DNA from: Diospyros lotus
Taxonomy: Eukaryota > Streptophyta > Magnoliopsida > Ericales > Ebenaceae
NCBI RefSeq assembly: GCF_014633365.1
Contig: NC_068349.1
Location: 18,118,753 to 18,182,752 of the forward strand
Length of the DNA: 64,000 nt
Direction: 5' to 3'
The notes under the pieces are model-generated. The model saw nothing but the letters and a program-made list of their open reading frames with translations. It was not told the DNA's origin and made no database searches. The stretch's first letter is position 1. Each line of letters starts with the position of its first letter. Positions 22,376 through 49,018 of this stretch are shown here, piece by piece. The translations under genes were made by a program, and so were the position numbers.

Positions 22376-22393
22376 GTTTCCGACAACGGCGCG
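22376..22393 (-). other. Primer-binding site of Athila-like element A
   Basis: The minus strand reads CGCGCCGTTGTCGGAAA, close to the TGGCGCCGTTGCCGGGGA site (tRNA-Asp) typical of Athila elements. It lies eight bases from the LTR start at 22,402. Confidence 0.75.
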
Positions 22394-22401
22394 AAAAAAC
22401 T

Positions 22402-23773
22402 TGATGTGTGATTTTATGCACAATTAATTCGGCCAAGTGTACCCTAGTCAAATATGCAAATAGTGATGAAAAGATGTCGATCCCACGAGAACTAGATCAC
22501 AATACCAAAACAATTTTAACTTAACATAAGTTGAACTAATTAATTAATCATATGAATAAAAATAAAAATAAATGAAAAACTGAATTCTTGTGAGAAAAAT
22601 TAATTAATAAATACACTAGGGTTTAGATTTCATTTAATCTGGGTTATCTAATTATGTATTCAACTCGATTCAAAACCACAAATACATTTACAGTATTTTA
22701 TAATTATTTGCATGTGATTGTGGATTTCCCTCAATTAATTAATAAGTTTTCTCAAGTCATATTAATCCTTTATTAATTCAATTTCACTGTTAGATTTCTG
22801 AGCAGATATCAACGAAATAAATAAGCATTAAGTTCTTTGGAAACTTCTAATCTCAGAAAGGGATTTGACTCACTAAGCTTTCTCGATTCCCACACATGAG
22901 CTAATGATCTTCCGATCTCATAGTCAAGCAAGTGATTTATATTGCCTATGAATCTAATTTATAACAATCCTTTAGTCAATCATGCATAAATCATTGAATC
23001 ATTAAAAGGTGGCCAATCTTTTAAAGCATTAAACGCAACAATATAAATTCCCCATGCAAATAATAATCGGTTTTGAATCGAACCAAACAAATACTCACAT
23101 AATTCCATAATTAAAATCCATCCAAACCCTAGTTAAAATAAATTAACTAGACATTATTAACATAAAAATAAAAACAAAAAATTGAAGAAAGAGAAGAATG
23201 TTTCCTACCCAGATTTGAAACAGATCTGGGTCGCAATTGGGGCTAGGTGTTGTGCGGCTGCCGGCTTCAATCTCTGTGTTGTTCACGACTTCAATTTTCC
23301 TTTCTTGTGTCCGCTGCTTCTCTTCTTCAATATTTTTCTCTCTACGTCGTCCAGAAGCTTTTTAAATCTTCACTGTGCCGCGTCTTCTATTCTTTTTTCT
23401 CACTAGCCTCCATGCGCCACACACATATATATATAATAGTTATTTTATTATAATATTATATATATAAATAATATAAGATAAAATATAATATATATAATAT
23501 TTAATATACTATTAAATATAATAATTTTAATTATATTATAATATTAATTATTTAAAATATTTATTTATTTATTTTAAAAATAATTTTATAATATATATAT
23601 ATATTCTCCCTTTTACGCCCAAATCTTCAAATTAATTTCCTTTGTCGAGTTCCTACAAAAAGAGATTAAAATAATATAAAATTCATATAAACACACATTT
23701 ATGTAGGAAAATTAACACAAGATTAAGATAAAAAATAGATAAATATATATATATATATAATTAAGCCCTATCA
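22402..23773 (-). mobile_element. 5' LTR of Athila-like element A
   Basis: On the plus strand the unit starts TGATGTGTGATTTTATG and ends CCCTATCA, so on the minus strand it reads TGATAGGG...ACACATCA. It is about 1.37 kb, non-coding, and holds AT-rich and (TA)n low-complexity stretches near 23,440-23,600 and 23,735-23,760. No second copy remains, so the outer end is uncertain; the following text (ACCTCCACACTTAA and CTTGTCCTCAAGC) often accompanies this family and the LTR may reach further right. Confidence 0.65.
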
Positions 23774-24258
23774 AATACCTCCACACTTAACCTTTTGCTT
23801 GTCCTCAAGCAAAGTAGAGAAGAAATACAAAATAAACATTTCATTTTCATGCTAGGCCAAAATCAAGAATTCCAATAACATATTAACGCATAATTAATTA
23901 CAAAATTGGTTACCATCCATATTATCATATCAACTCTAAATCCAAAAGTATTAATTGAAAGAATTAGTCATGCAAAATCATCATTTTTGATGCCATGCAT
24001 ACTTCAAAATTAATTCATGAAACATTGCAACTAACACAATTAAATCATGCAATATTTTTTTTTTGGCCATGCATACTTCAACCTACTTGTACACAATATG
24101 TACGAAAAGAATTACAACTATGCAAAGAATGTAAATTTATAAATAACTACAAATATAATTGTTCAGTTTTTATTTCTTTTGTTGGCTGGTTTATCTGCAA
24201 TCTTGGCTGCAAAATCCCTTGTATCCAATACTGCAAACCCATAAAGCTCCCAAGCCGT
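23774..24258. other. Non-coding AT-rich stretch between two elements
   Basis: It holds a CCTCCACACTTAACC...TCAAGCAAAG block linked to the Athila-like LTR, then AT-rich text with no supported gene. The boundary between the Athila-like element and the Ulp1-bearing element falls somewhere here. Confidence 0.4.
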
Positions 24259-24364
24259 TCAAGTTCTAAATTGTGAAGCTTTTGACTGGGTCATTTCTAC
24301 AATTGGTTTGTTATGGGCCATTAATTCCATCAACTTTAGAACAAAAATCCCACAATCACCACCT
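24259..24364 (-). other. Ulp1 exon with the catalytic-cysteine block
   Basis: Acceptor TTGGCAG precedes an exon whose frame, continued from the previous exon (APQQTE), reads GGDCGIFVLKLMELMAHNKP and ends QFRT before a TGA at 24,259-24,261. The Q and GDCG positions correspond to the oxyanion-hole Gln and nucleophile Cys of C48 peptidases. The exon-exon phase is consistent (GA + A). Confidence 0.7.
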
Positions 24365-24446
24365 CTGCCAATTATAAGCAAGTTACATAATAGGCATCAC
24401 AATCAAAACAACTCTAACTAATAAAAATAAAATCAATGTTGCTTAC

Positions 24447-24811
24447 TCCGTTTGCTGCGGAGCGTCCTCAATCTTTAATTCCCATTTATCCTTCACAATA
24501 AATCCAGGTTTCAAATCTCCGTATCCACATTTTGTTAGAAGTTTTGGTATCATCTCTACCATATATTGAAACTTCTTTTCATAATCAATGGGTTTGGTAG
24601 AGGAGTAAACATGAACGCGTTGAGAGCGCAAATCAACCCTAACCAGAACCCAGTGATTATTATCGATGTTTGCAGGACATAGCAGGTTATCCGCGTTCAA
24701 AAATGGGTTGAAGTAACCTGTCTCAGCCCAAAAAAATACAACAGGGATGTCGTGATCATCCCACGTCTTCCATTTGCTTGCCTTATAAAGTTTCCAATCA
24801 CTTTTCAAGGC
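24447..24811 (-). other. Ulp1 exon with the catalytic-histidine block
   Basis: Reads SDWKLYKASKWKTWDD, VVFFWAETGYFNPFLNADN, DNNHWVLVRVDLRSQRVHVY, SSTKPIDY and IEDAPQQTE, then a GTAAGC donor at 24,446-24,441. NNHW carries the catalytic His. The residue that should be the catalytic Asp (usually VYDS) is Ser here (VYSS), so a protease would lack one of the triad. Confidence 0.75.
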
Positions 24812-24909
24812 TTGCAGTGTGAGGTCAAAATGATAAATGATTAATTTTCAAAATAAACAGTTAATTCCATATAAATATTTTGATATATATTGATTGTTGC
24901 ATAACTTAC

Positions 24910-25002
24910 GGCAAATGTTGTATCAACTAATGTTAACTCCTTATTGTAAGTCTGTGATTCCTTCATTCTCTTGTTAAGCATGTATACGTAGGCATCCACG
25001 TG
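24910..25002 (-). other. Ulp1-gene exon before the protease core
   Basis: A 93-bp exon between a TTGTAG acceptor and a GTAAGT donor reads HVDAYVYMLNKRMKESQTYN and KELTLVDTTFA. Joined to the previous exon it gives LDKWLQSE then HVDAYVYM, typical of the segment before Ulp1 domains. The intron between these exons is 25,003-25,453. Confidence 0.65.
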
Positions 25003-25100
25003 CTACAAGGATTTAAACAAAATGTCATAACTACCTATCGATTATAAATAAATTATTGTAACCGAAATCGAATGTCGATATATAAATACCAATATATTAA

Positions 25101-25425
25101 CCGATATATAAATACCGATATATAAATGTCGATAAAGTTTTCATAGCTAATATATATAAATAGCAATACAACCGTCGGTAACATATATCGGTCATTAACC
25201 GATGTATGAATACCAATATATGAATGTCGATAAAGGTATCATAACCGATATATAATTACCAATACAACTGTCGGTAACATATATAGATCACACACCGATA
25301 TATGAATACCGATATATGAATGTCAATAAAGGTTCCATGACCGATATATAAGCACAAAAACACTATCGGTTACATATACCGATAAACCAATATATGAATA
25401 CCGATGTATAAATACCAATAACAGA
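25101..25425. repeat. Intronic ~97-bp tandem repeat built of ACCGATAT words
   Basis: Three units starting at 25,101, 25,199 and about 25,295, with a partial fourth from about 25,386. Each has two CCGATATATGAATA words, a GTCGATAAAG word, an ACCGATATATAA word and GTCGGTAACATATATCGGTC in inverted orientation. They fill most of the intron at 25,003-25,453 of the Ulp1-type gene. Confidence 0.8.
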
Positions 25426-25453
25426 ATTACTATACAATTAGAGAATTGCTTAC

Positions 25454-26640
25454 CTCAGATTGGAGCCACTTGTCCAATGTGGTGAATGTTTAAAAAAATC
25501 CTTATTCATTGAACAACAGCTTGCTATTATAGTTAATGTCCAACTATGTGGCTTTTTCATATATTTTTTGAAAGACTCCCAAATAATACCGGTTGGAGCA
25601 CTTATGTCTATGAGGCTCAGCTTGTGAAGATTGGAGGTGTATGGGGGTGGTCATTTGTCCTCCGTTTCAGCAGCGGGCTTCAATATTGATTCAATTAGCA
25701 TTTTTCTTTTCTGCCCCTTCTGCATACGTCTCTTTTTATACGTCTCCTTAATAGGACTTGTCGCACTGACTAATTCTAAGGACACATCCGTCATACCCTC
25801 CCCATCCTTCATCTCCTCTATTTTATCCTCTACATTCTTCCTCTCTTTTTTCTCATTCTTCACCTTCTCTGTCTCCACATCCTTCCCCACCTCCACCTTC
25901 TTCCCCTCTGCTACCTTATTATCATCCTCCTCCTTCCCCCTCCTCCACCTTCTCCACCTCCATTTCCATTCCTACCTCCACTTTCGTCCTTTCCATTTCC
26001 ATCGCCCCCTCCACCTTATCCCCATCCTCCATTTTTCCCCCTCAACATTTTCCCCATTCCCCTTCCCATCCCTATCCTTCATCTTCCCCATATTCTCCAC
26101 CTTTCCCCAGAATATTTTTAAAAGGTTCATAATATTACCTAGATCCCTCTTCACCTCCATCTTCATCATTTCGATCTCTTTATTCACCTCAATTTTCATC
26201 ATTCCGATCTCCATTTTCAACTCCTGAACTTCCCTACTAACTTCCCCAACTTCATTCTTTATACCATGTAAATAGTTCTTTAAAGTTTTTATTTTCTTCG
26301 GCTCCACACGCATTTTCTTTGATTCACCACTTCGTTCTTCTTTTTCTTCTTCTTCAACCACATTTCCACCCCTTCCTTCTTCTTCAACCATATTTTCTCC
26401 TTCTTCTTCTTCTTCAACTTCAACCACCACATCATGTGCCTTGTAAAAATAATCTGCATGCATCTCCTTTTCTATTGGCACCATATGGATAACATTATTT
26501 TTAAAAATTTCATGCTTTGTAATTTGTTCTTGGGAGATCTTAGGAGTAAAAAGTTTCCATTTCTTTATTCTTGGAGCTTAAGGACATTCTCTTATTCTTT
26601 TCACAATTTCCAAGTTAATCAATTGTGAAATGACCTCAAA
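25454..26640 (-). other. Acidic and coiled-coil middle exon of the Ulp1-type gene
   Basis: Reads KNNVIHMVPIEKEMHADYFY, then Glu-rich acidic blocks (VVVEVEEEEEGENMVEEE), then a heptad-like helix (VSREVQELKMEIGMMKIEVN). Lower down it is low-complexity Lys/Glu text, then ISAPTGIIWESFKKYMKKP before a GTAAGC donor at 25,453. Frames change at least twice inside. Pyrimidine-rich text on the plus strand opens a spurious 198-codon frame opposite it. Confidence 0.6.
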
Positions 26641-26649
26641 CAAAAAGAT

Positions 26650-27130
26650 TTGCAATTGAGAAAGAAAATCGATATAAATTAGACATATCGGTTAATAACA
26701 TACATGTTGGTTAAATCAATCGGTCAATTACTGATATTATATAACTGATATCCACATTCGTATTGGTTAGTCCACATCGGTTCTCGACAGATATATATTA
26801 AGCATAATGTTCTAAAATATACATATCTATTATAAATATCGGTTAATCAAAAACATGTCGGTTAAAAGAATCGGCCAATTACCGATATAGTATAACTGAT
26901 ATCCACGTTTATATCGGTTAGTCCACATCAGTGTTCCACAGATATATAGTAAGTATAATGTTTAAAAGTAGACATATCGGTTATACTTATCGATTAATAA
27001 CAAACATATCGATTCACATCATCGGTTATTAACCCGATGTTGAATTACCGATATGTATAAAAAATTAATGATGTGAACCAAAATGTCTGTTATTAACCGA
27101 TAAGTCTGCAATGACGACACTAAATCTCTA
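26650..27130. repeat. ACCGATAT word array in the next intron
   Basis: Words such as ATATCGGTTA, ACCGATAT and GTCGGTTA recur in both orientations, with a partial tandem copy: the CATGTCGGTTAA...CGGTCAATTACCGATAT pattern near 26,700-26,790 recurs near 26,850-26,940. The array lies between the DUF1985-like and coiled-coil blocks and looks intronic. Confidence 0.75.
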
Positions 27131-27189
27131 TATCTCTATATCACATAATAAATCCATACCTATATGGTAAGTGGAAAACCTCCAATGGA

Positions 27190-27955
27190 ATACGTCTTTT
27201 TCTTAGTGTTCTGATTGAACCCATTCAATATGCCTTTTTTGGCACTCTCTATAGTAGTGATAATGGAGTCAGTTGCTCAAGAGAATTGGTTTAACTCATC
27301 CCAGTGAGAGGCCAGGTGAAAATACCTGATATCCACCCTCGTGTGAGGAGCCTTGGAATTGATTTTTCACATCATCATCAGATATGACATGGATAGGAGT
27401 TCGTCATCAAAACATTCCACCTTTTCGCTAACAATATCTTGATGAAACACCTTAATTAACCTAGACCTTAAAACCCCCATCTTTAGGTTGCACTCGGGGA
27501 AAAACCTGACAAACTTTTGTGGAGGCTCCCTCAATATGATTTTTTGCTTTGCTGCTTCAATGTTGCCAAACTTCAACCCTGTGATCAGCGCAAATGCCTC
27601 CCTCCCAAATTTTATATTTTAACCTCTGAGCCTGAAGAACAATGATCATTCATCGTCTGTCTTCTTCAACAAGCTTAACAAATAGTCTGTGGACTAACTA
27701 AATGCTCCAAGTTAGTCCATCTACCCCATAGACAATCTGGTCAAAAGCAAATGCCTTAAACTGTTCCTCCAAGCGAGGCTTCTGCTTTAGTATACTCCGA
27801 ATGCCTTCAACAGTGCCTTCAAAATGATCAAGTCTCTTGATTTTGGCGGTGAAATACTTGTTGACCTCCAAGTCCTTATCCCTTGTCGTCTTCTTCTCCG
27901 TGTTATTCACCGACGTTTCCATCTTATCACTGTTGTTCTTCTCGAAACGACACAC
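27190..27955 (-). other. DUF1985-like region of the Ulp1-type gene
   Basis: The block at 27,955-27,698 starts MCRFEKNNSDKMETSVNN and continues YFTAKIKRLDHFEGTVEGI and PRLEEQFKAFAFDQIV. The block at about 27,620-27,190 reads REAFALITGLKFGNIEAAKQ, SRLIKVFHQDIV, WDELNQFS and YSIGGFPL. EFAL.TGL and the GFPL end are hallmarks of DUF1985, a domain of unknown function found in plant transposon proteins. Two in-frame stops (27,367 and 27,277) break it. Confidence 0.7.
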
Positions 27956-29151
27956 GATGTGAACACGCCATCAGAAGCAAATAAAAAGCTAGCAATGAGC
28001 GACGTCGATGTAACCTCTTCGAAACTTCAATAGCAGGCGCAATCAATGGAAATGGGAAAGAAGAGCGACGTCGATGTAACCGTATGGAGCAGTCGATTGA
28101 AGTGTAAGCTAGATCAAGAGTCTCGTTTTAGCGAGAAGGGCATTTCTATCCAGTAAAAAAATAGTCCTATCGATGCGTACATTAGGCAATGCATATGTCG
28201 GAAAAAATTCAAATTTTTTAATGATATTGGTAAAACGTATCGATATCCAAATCGAATTGTTTTGACCGATATAATATAAATCGATGTGGTTATTAGGATA
28301 TCGGTTACTATCTATCGGTAAAAATTGATGTAGTTCGTCGATATATGTACACCAATATGACAAAGTCGAGCGATGTAGGCAACGTGTATCGATTACGAAC
28401 TGATATGGTTTAATCGATATTGAAATATTTAAGTGAATTTAATATTAAAACGGTTCACTTCCCAATGTTTGCACCGATAGGACACGTTGGCGACTGGAAT
28501 TAAATGCATTCCAGATACTCAACAGATATTTAAATGATGTTCGTTGCACACTTCCCAATACATAATATATATCCAAGATAGTATCGGTTCCTTTGTATCA
28601 GATGTAAACCGATACAAGTATACCGATATATCATTCGTTATATGATGTATATCGGTCACTATGTTCATACATGTTACTATCAGTGCGAATATATCGGTTA
28701 CTTAATTGATATGTAGACACCGATATTTAAATGGTTAATGACAAAAAATTAAGTATTTGTCCGTTGCACTTCCCAATGTCAGCACCAATAGGAAATGACT
28801 GCTCTATAAATATCAGTCACTAATATGATAATATAGAATGATGTCGGCAATATGTATTGATGATAAACTGATATGGTTTAACCGACATCCTTCGTCCATG
28901 TTACTATCGGTTCACTTCCCAATGTCTTCAAGAGATTAAAACGGTTCACTTCCCAATGTCTCCAAGAGTTATTGGTTAAAATGTATCGGATACAAACCGA
29001 TAAGTTTAACCGACATCCTTTGTACATGTTACTATCAGTGCGAATATATCGGTAACTTAACCGATATGTCGACACCGATACTTAAATGGTTAATGACGAA
29101 ATTAAATATTTGTCCTTTGCACTTCCCAATGTCAGCACCGATAGGAAGGAC

Positions 29152-29163
29152 TGCTATATAAAT
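29152..29163 (+). promoter_or_regulatory. TATA-like box before the hairpin
   Basis: TGCTATATAAATATGG lies ~105 bp upstream of the inverted duplication at 29,265. A related box (CTCTATAAATATC) occurs in the other copy of the block near 28,802. Promoter function is an inference. Confidence 0.4.
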
Positions 29164-29264
29164 ATGGCTCTCATCACGTTTGAGAAGAACACAAGCGAGA
29201 ATTCAGGAAGACAACAAATAAGGTTAGTGTTGAAGACGTTGTTCCCCAATGAACTAAAGTAGAA

Positions 29265-29501
29265 GCCAAAGAAATAGATCGCTTTCCTCGGGCCGCTCGA
29301 ATACTGGAGCAGGTCCATCAATAAACAATGAGTGATTGCTCTAATCATTCGGGGTTCTTCAACCTCCAAATACATTGTCAAGGTAATACTTTGGCAATAT
29401 ATTGGGAGGTTGAATAATCCCGAATGGTCAGAGCAATCACTGTTTGTGAATGAACTGCTCTAGCATCCGATCAGCCCCACGAAAGCAATCTATTTCCTGG
29501 C
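29265..29501 (+). ncRNA. Long imperfect hairpin (inverted duplication), possible small-RNA precursor
   Basis: Left arm 29,265-29,367 and right arm about 29,405-29,501 are near reverse complements over ~100 nt with a loop of ~37 nt. Paired blocks include AGTGATTGCTCT, CATTCGGG, CAACCTCC, GAAATAGAT and GCTTTC. Pairing looks around 80% by eye, with a few 1-3-nt bulges. A TATA-like box lies upstream on the plus strand. It may be a young MIR-like or hpRNA locus or only an inverted duplication inside a transposon; no expression evidence is available. Confidence 0.45.
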
Positions 29502-30399
29502 CTGTTTCAGTATGCCTTATGTAGAAGAGGGACCTGCAACAGAGGTGCATCACACGAGAGACACCAAAATTTTTTTATTTATTTTTATTGAATTAATGAT
29601 GTGTTAGTCCAATGTAATGGTATTTGTGTATAAATATGAAGTTTGTGTATAATACGACATTAGTCTTTGTCACCAAGTTAAACTTGCAATGTGTATAGAA
29701 GATGTTATGGATGACTTCCAATTATAATGTAAACACAAACTGAAAATACTATCGGTTCCATTACATTGGTTATAGACCGATAAAATGTATATTGGAGGTG
29801 CAGATATATCTAACATTCTAAACTTATACTTCAGCACAACCGACTATTCAGTATGACTAAAATTGAACATTCTATATATGGAACTTACCAACATTTATTG
29901 GTCACGTACTTACATTCACCTTAACCGACAGATTATATTTCCACTGACCTCCATACATCATAGATACAAATATAGGTTTATGAGCTATCATTCATGTAAA
30001 TTATAAAAAATCATCGGTTGGATGTAAGTAAAAAAAGCTATCCATTATAAAATGTTATATCAGTTTCATAATATCGGTCGCGTAAGGATATGTCGATTAT
30101 TATATATCGATTTAAATAAAATTACAACTGATATAGTTATATCGATATAGTATTTGTTATAGGATGTATATCGGTTACTATGTATTGGTTTATATTAAAT
30201 TAAAACTAATACAATTATACCGATGTATGATGTCAGTACATACAATTATAGGATGTATATTGGTTACTATGTATCGGTTTACATTAAATTAAAACCAATA
30301 CAATTATACTGATATATGATGTCGGTACATAAAAAATTTTTGGGTACCGATATATAAGCTGAATCGATATAAAACATTTTTGGGTATGCTTATGGTTTG

Positions 30400-30817
30400 A
30401 ACCTATAATGAAATGCATAGCCTTCACTCAATTGAGCTTTAGAATGCAGAACCAGAGTGAGGTTAATTTGCATACCCATTACGTAGTCATTAAAAAAATC
30501 GCATCGAAGAGGGTAAAACACTTTGAAATTACCTACAATGGCTTTGAAGGCGAAGACCGACGAAGAAGCAGCAACCCTAAATGCTTAGAACAAAGGACGG
30601 GCGAGAAAGATGACGGAGAGGACGAGCAAGAGAGATGTTCTGGTCAACGGATGATTGGGGATGTGCGTGCGAGGGGAAGAAGATGAAGAGATTATAGGTT
30701 AATTTAAATCGAGGGCATTTTAATCTATTCAATTCTTAAAAATTTTAATTTTGTAAAAAAAAAGTAAGAGTCATATTTTTACGAACTTTTTTGCCTGCAG
30801 TCCTATTTTTGCAAATT
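30400..30817 (-). mobile_element. Probable right end of the Ulp1-bearing Mutator-like element
   Basis: From 30,700 to 30,817 the plus strand reads GGGCATTTTAATCTATTC, an A-run, TTTGCCTGCAGTCC and TTTTTGCAAATTACCC. On the minus strand this starts GGGTAATTTGCAAAAATAGG, a form common at plant Mutator-like termini. The reverse strand at 30,400-30,700 looks like a CT-rich 5' leader, perhaps the start of the minus-strand transcript. A plus-strand open frame at 30,408-30,686 has no recognisable domain. The matching left terminus was not found. Confidence 0.45.
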
Positions 30818-31282
30818 ACCCATTTGAAGTAGTACTCCAACGGCGAAAACTAATGTGTCTGTTTGTGTGTACATAAATGCCCCTGCAATGCAAACCCCGC
30901 TCCGAGTCCAATCCCCAGTGGCGAATTGATATGGGTAACTGTAACTCGATCGGGCTAATCGGAACTTCAAATGGCGAATCGGGACGTGTCAGTTGATTAC
31001 ACGATTCTTTACGGAACGATCTTCGTTTTCTCCCGTGTCTCTACACATCTCCAATCGCCAACAAGAGCAGGAATAGTGGCGCTGACCCTTCAACCTTAGC
31101 GAGAGCCAAAAGCAGCAATAGTTTTTTAATCCTCTGCAATAAAATATTTCTTGAACCGCTGTTGATGTCGATGTCGTCTTCTTCTTCTTCTTCAGGTCTG
31201 TTGGCTTCTCCACTCTTCTCTGTTAAACTCTTTCTTCGTTATACGACCTAAATTTTTGATTCGAGCTACAGTTCGCAGATCA
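30818..31282 (+). promoter_or_regulatory. MDAR promoter and 5' leader
   Basis: About 465 bp separates the end of the Mutator-like element from the MDAR start codon. GC content rises compared with the flanks. No clear TATA box was found. The last ~120 bp are CT-rich with a (TTC) run near 31,180, typical of a plant 5' leader. An upstream open frame lies at 31,165-31,251. Confidence 0.5.
31165..31251 (+). CDS. Upstream ORF in the MDAR leader (28 codons)
   Basis: ATG at 31,165 opens MSMSSSSSSSGLLASPLFSV followed by KLFLRYTT and a TAA at 31,249-31,251, 31 bp before the MDAR start and in another frame. The Ser-rich, acid-poor composition resembles a transit peptide. It could be a translational uORF or part of an alternative first exon. 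Neither is shown by the sequence alone. Confidence 0.35.
   Translation: MSMSSSSSSSGLLASPLFSVKLFLRYTT

Positions 31283-49018
<17,736 letters not shown>

Larger units (their letters stand above)
24259..27955 (-). pseudogene. DUF1985/Ulp1-type transposon gene (Mutator-like element cargo)
   Basis: Minus-strand multi-exon gene. Likely blocks: 27,955-27,698; about 27,620-27,190; about 26,640-25,454; 25,002-24,910; about 24,811-24,447; 24,364-24,259 (stop). It runs from a DUF1985-like N-terminal region, through an acidic coiled-coil middle, to a C48 SUMO-protease-like domain. Genes of this architecture are carried by plant Mutator-like (KI/Kaonashi-type) and some CACTA elements; their role in transposition is unproved. 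No MURA transposase was found. Stops at 27,367-27,369 and 27,277-27,279, and a frame mismatch into the exon at 24,811, indicate decay. Introns and the upstream flank carry an ACCGATAT repeat absent from the exons. Confidence 0.75.
28180..30370. repeat. Long ACCGATAT/ATATCGGT word array upstream of the Ulp1-type gene
   Basis: Dozens of ACCGATAT, ATATCGGTTA, GTCGGTA and TATCGGTT words in both orientations across 2.2 kb; ACCGATATCGGT would be the palindromic parent word. Longer units recur too: the block GCACTTCCCAATGTCAGCAC with a following TATAAATAT appears near 28,770-28,820 and again near 29,118-29,165. A hairpin-forming stretch without the words lies at 29,265-29,501. Confidence 0.8.

Noticed and set aside
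25101..25425. CRISPR-like regular repeats
   Set aside because: The units are ~97-bp diverged tandem repeats without unique spacers or cas genes, in a plant intron.
25631..26227. Plus-strand 198-codon open frame of Phe, Ser and Pro
   Set aside because: It is the antisense of the Glu/Lys-rich coiled-coil exon of the minus-strand Ulp1-type gene.
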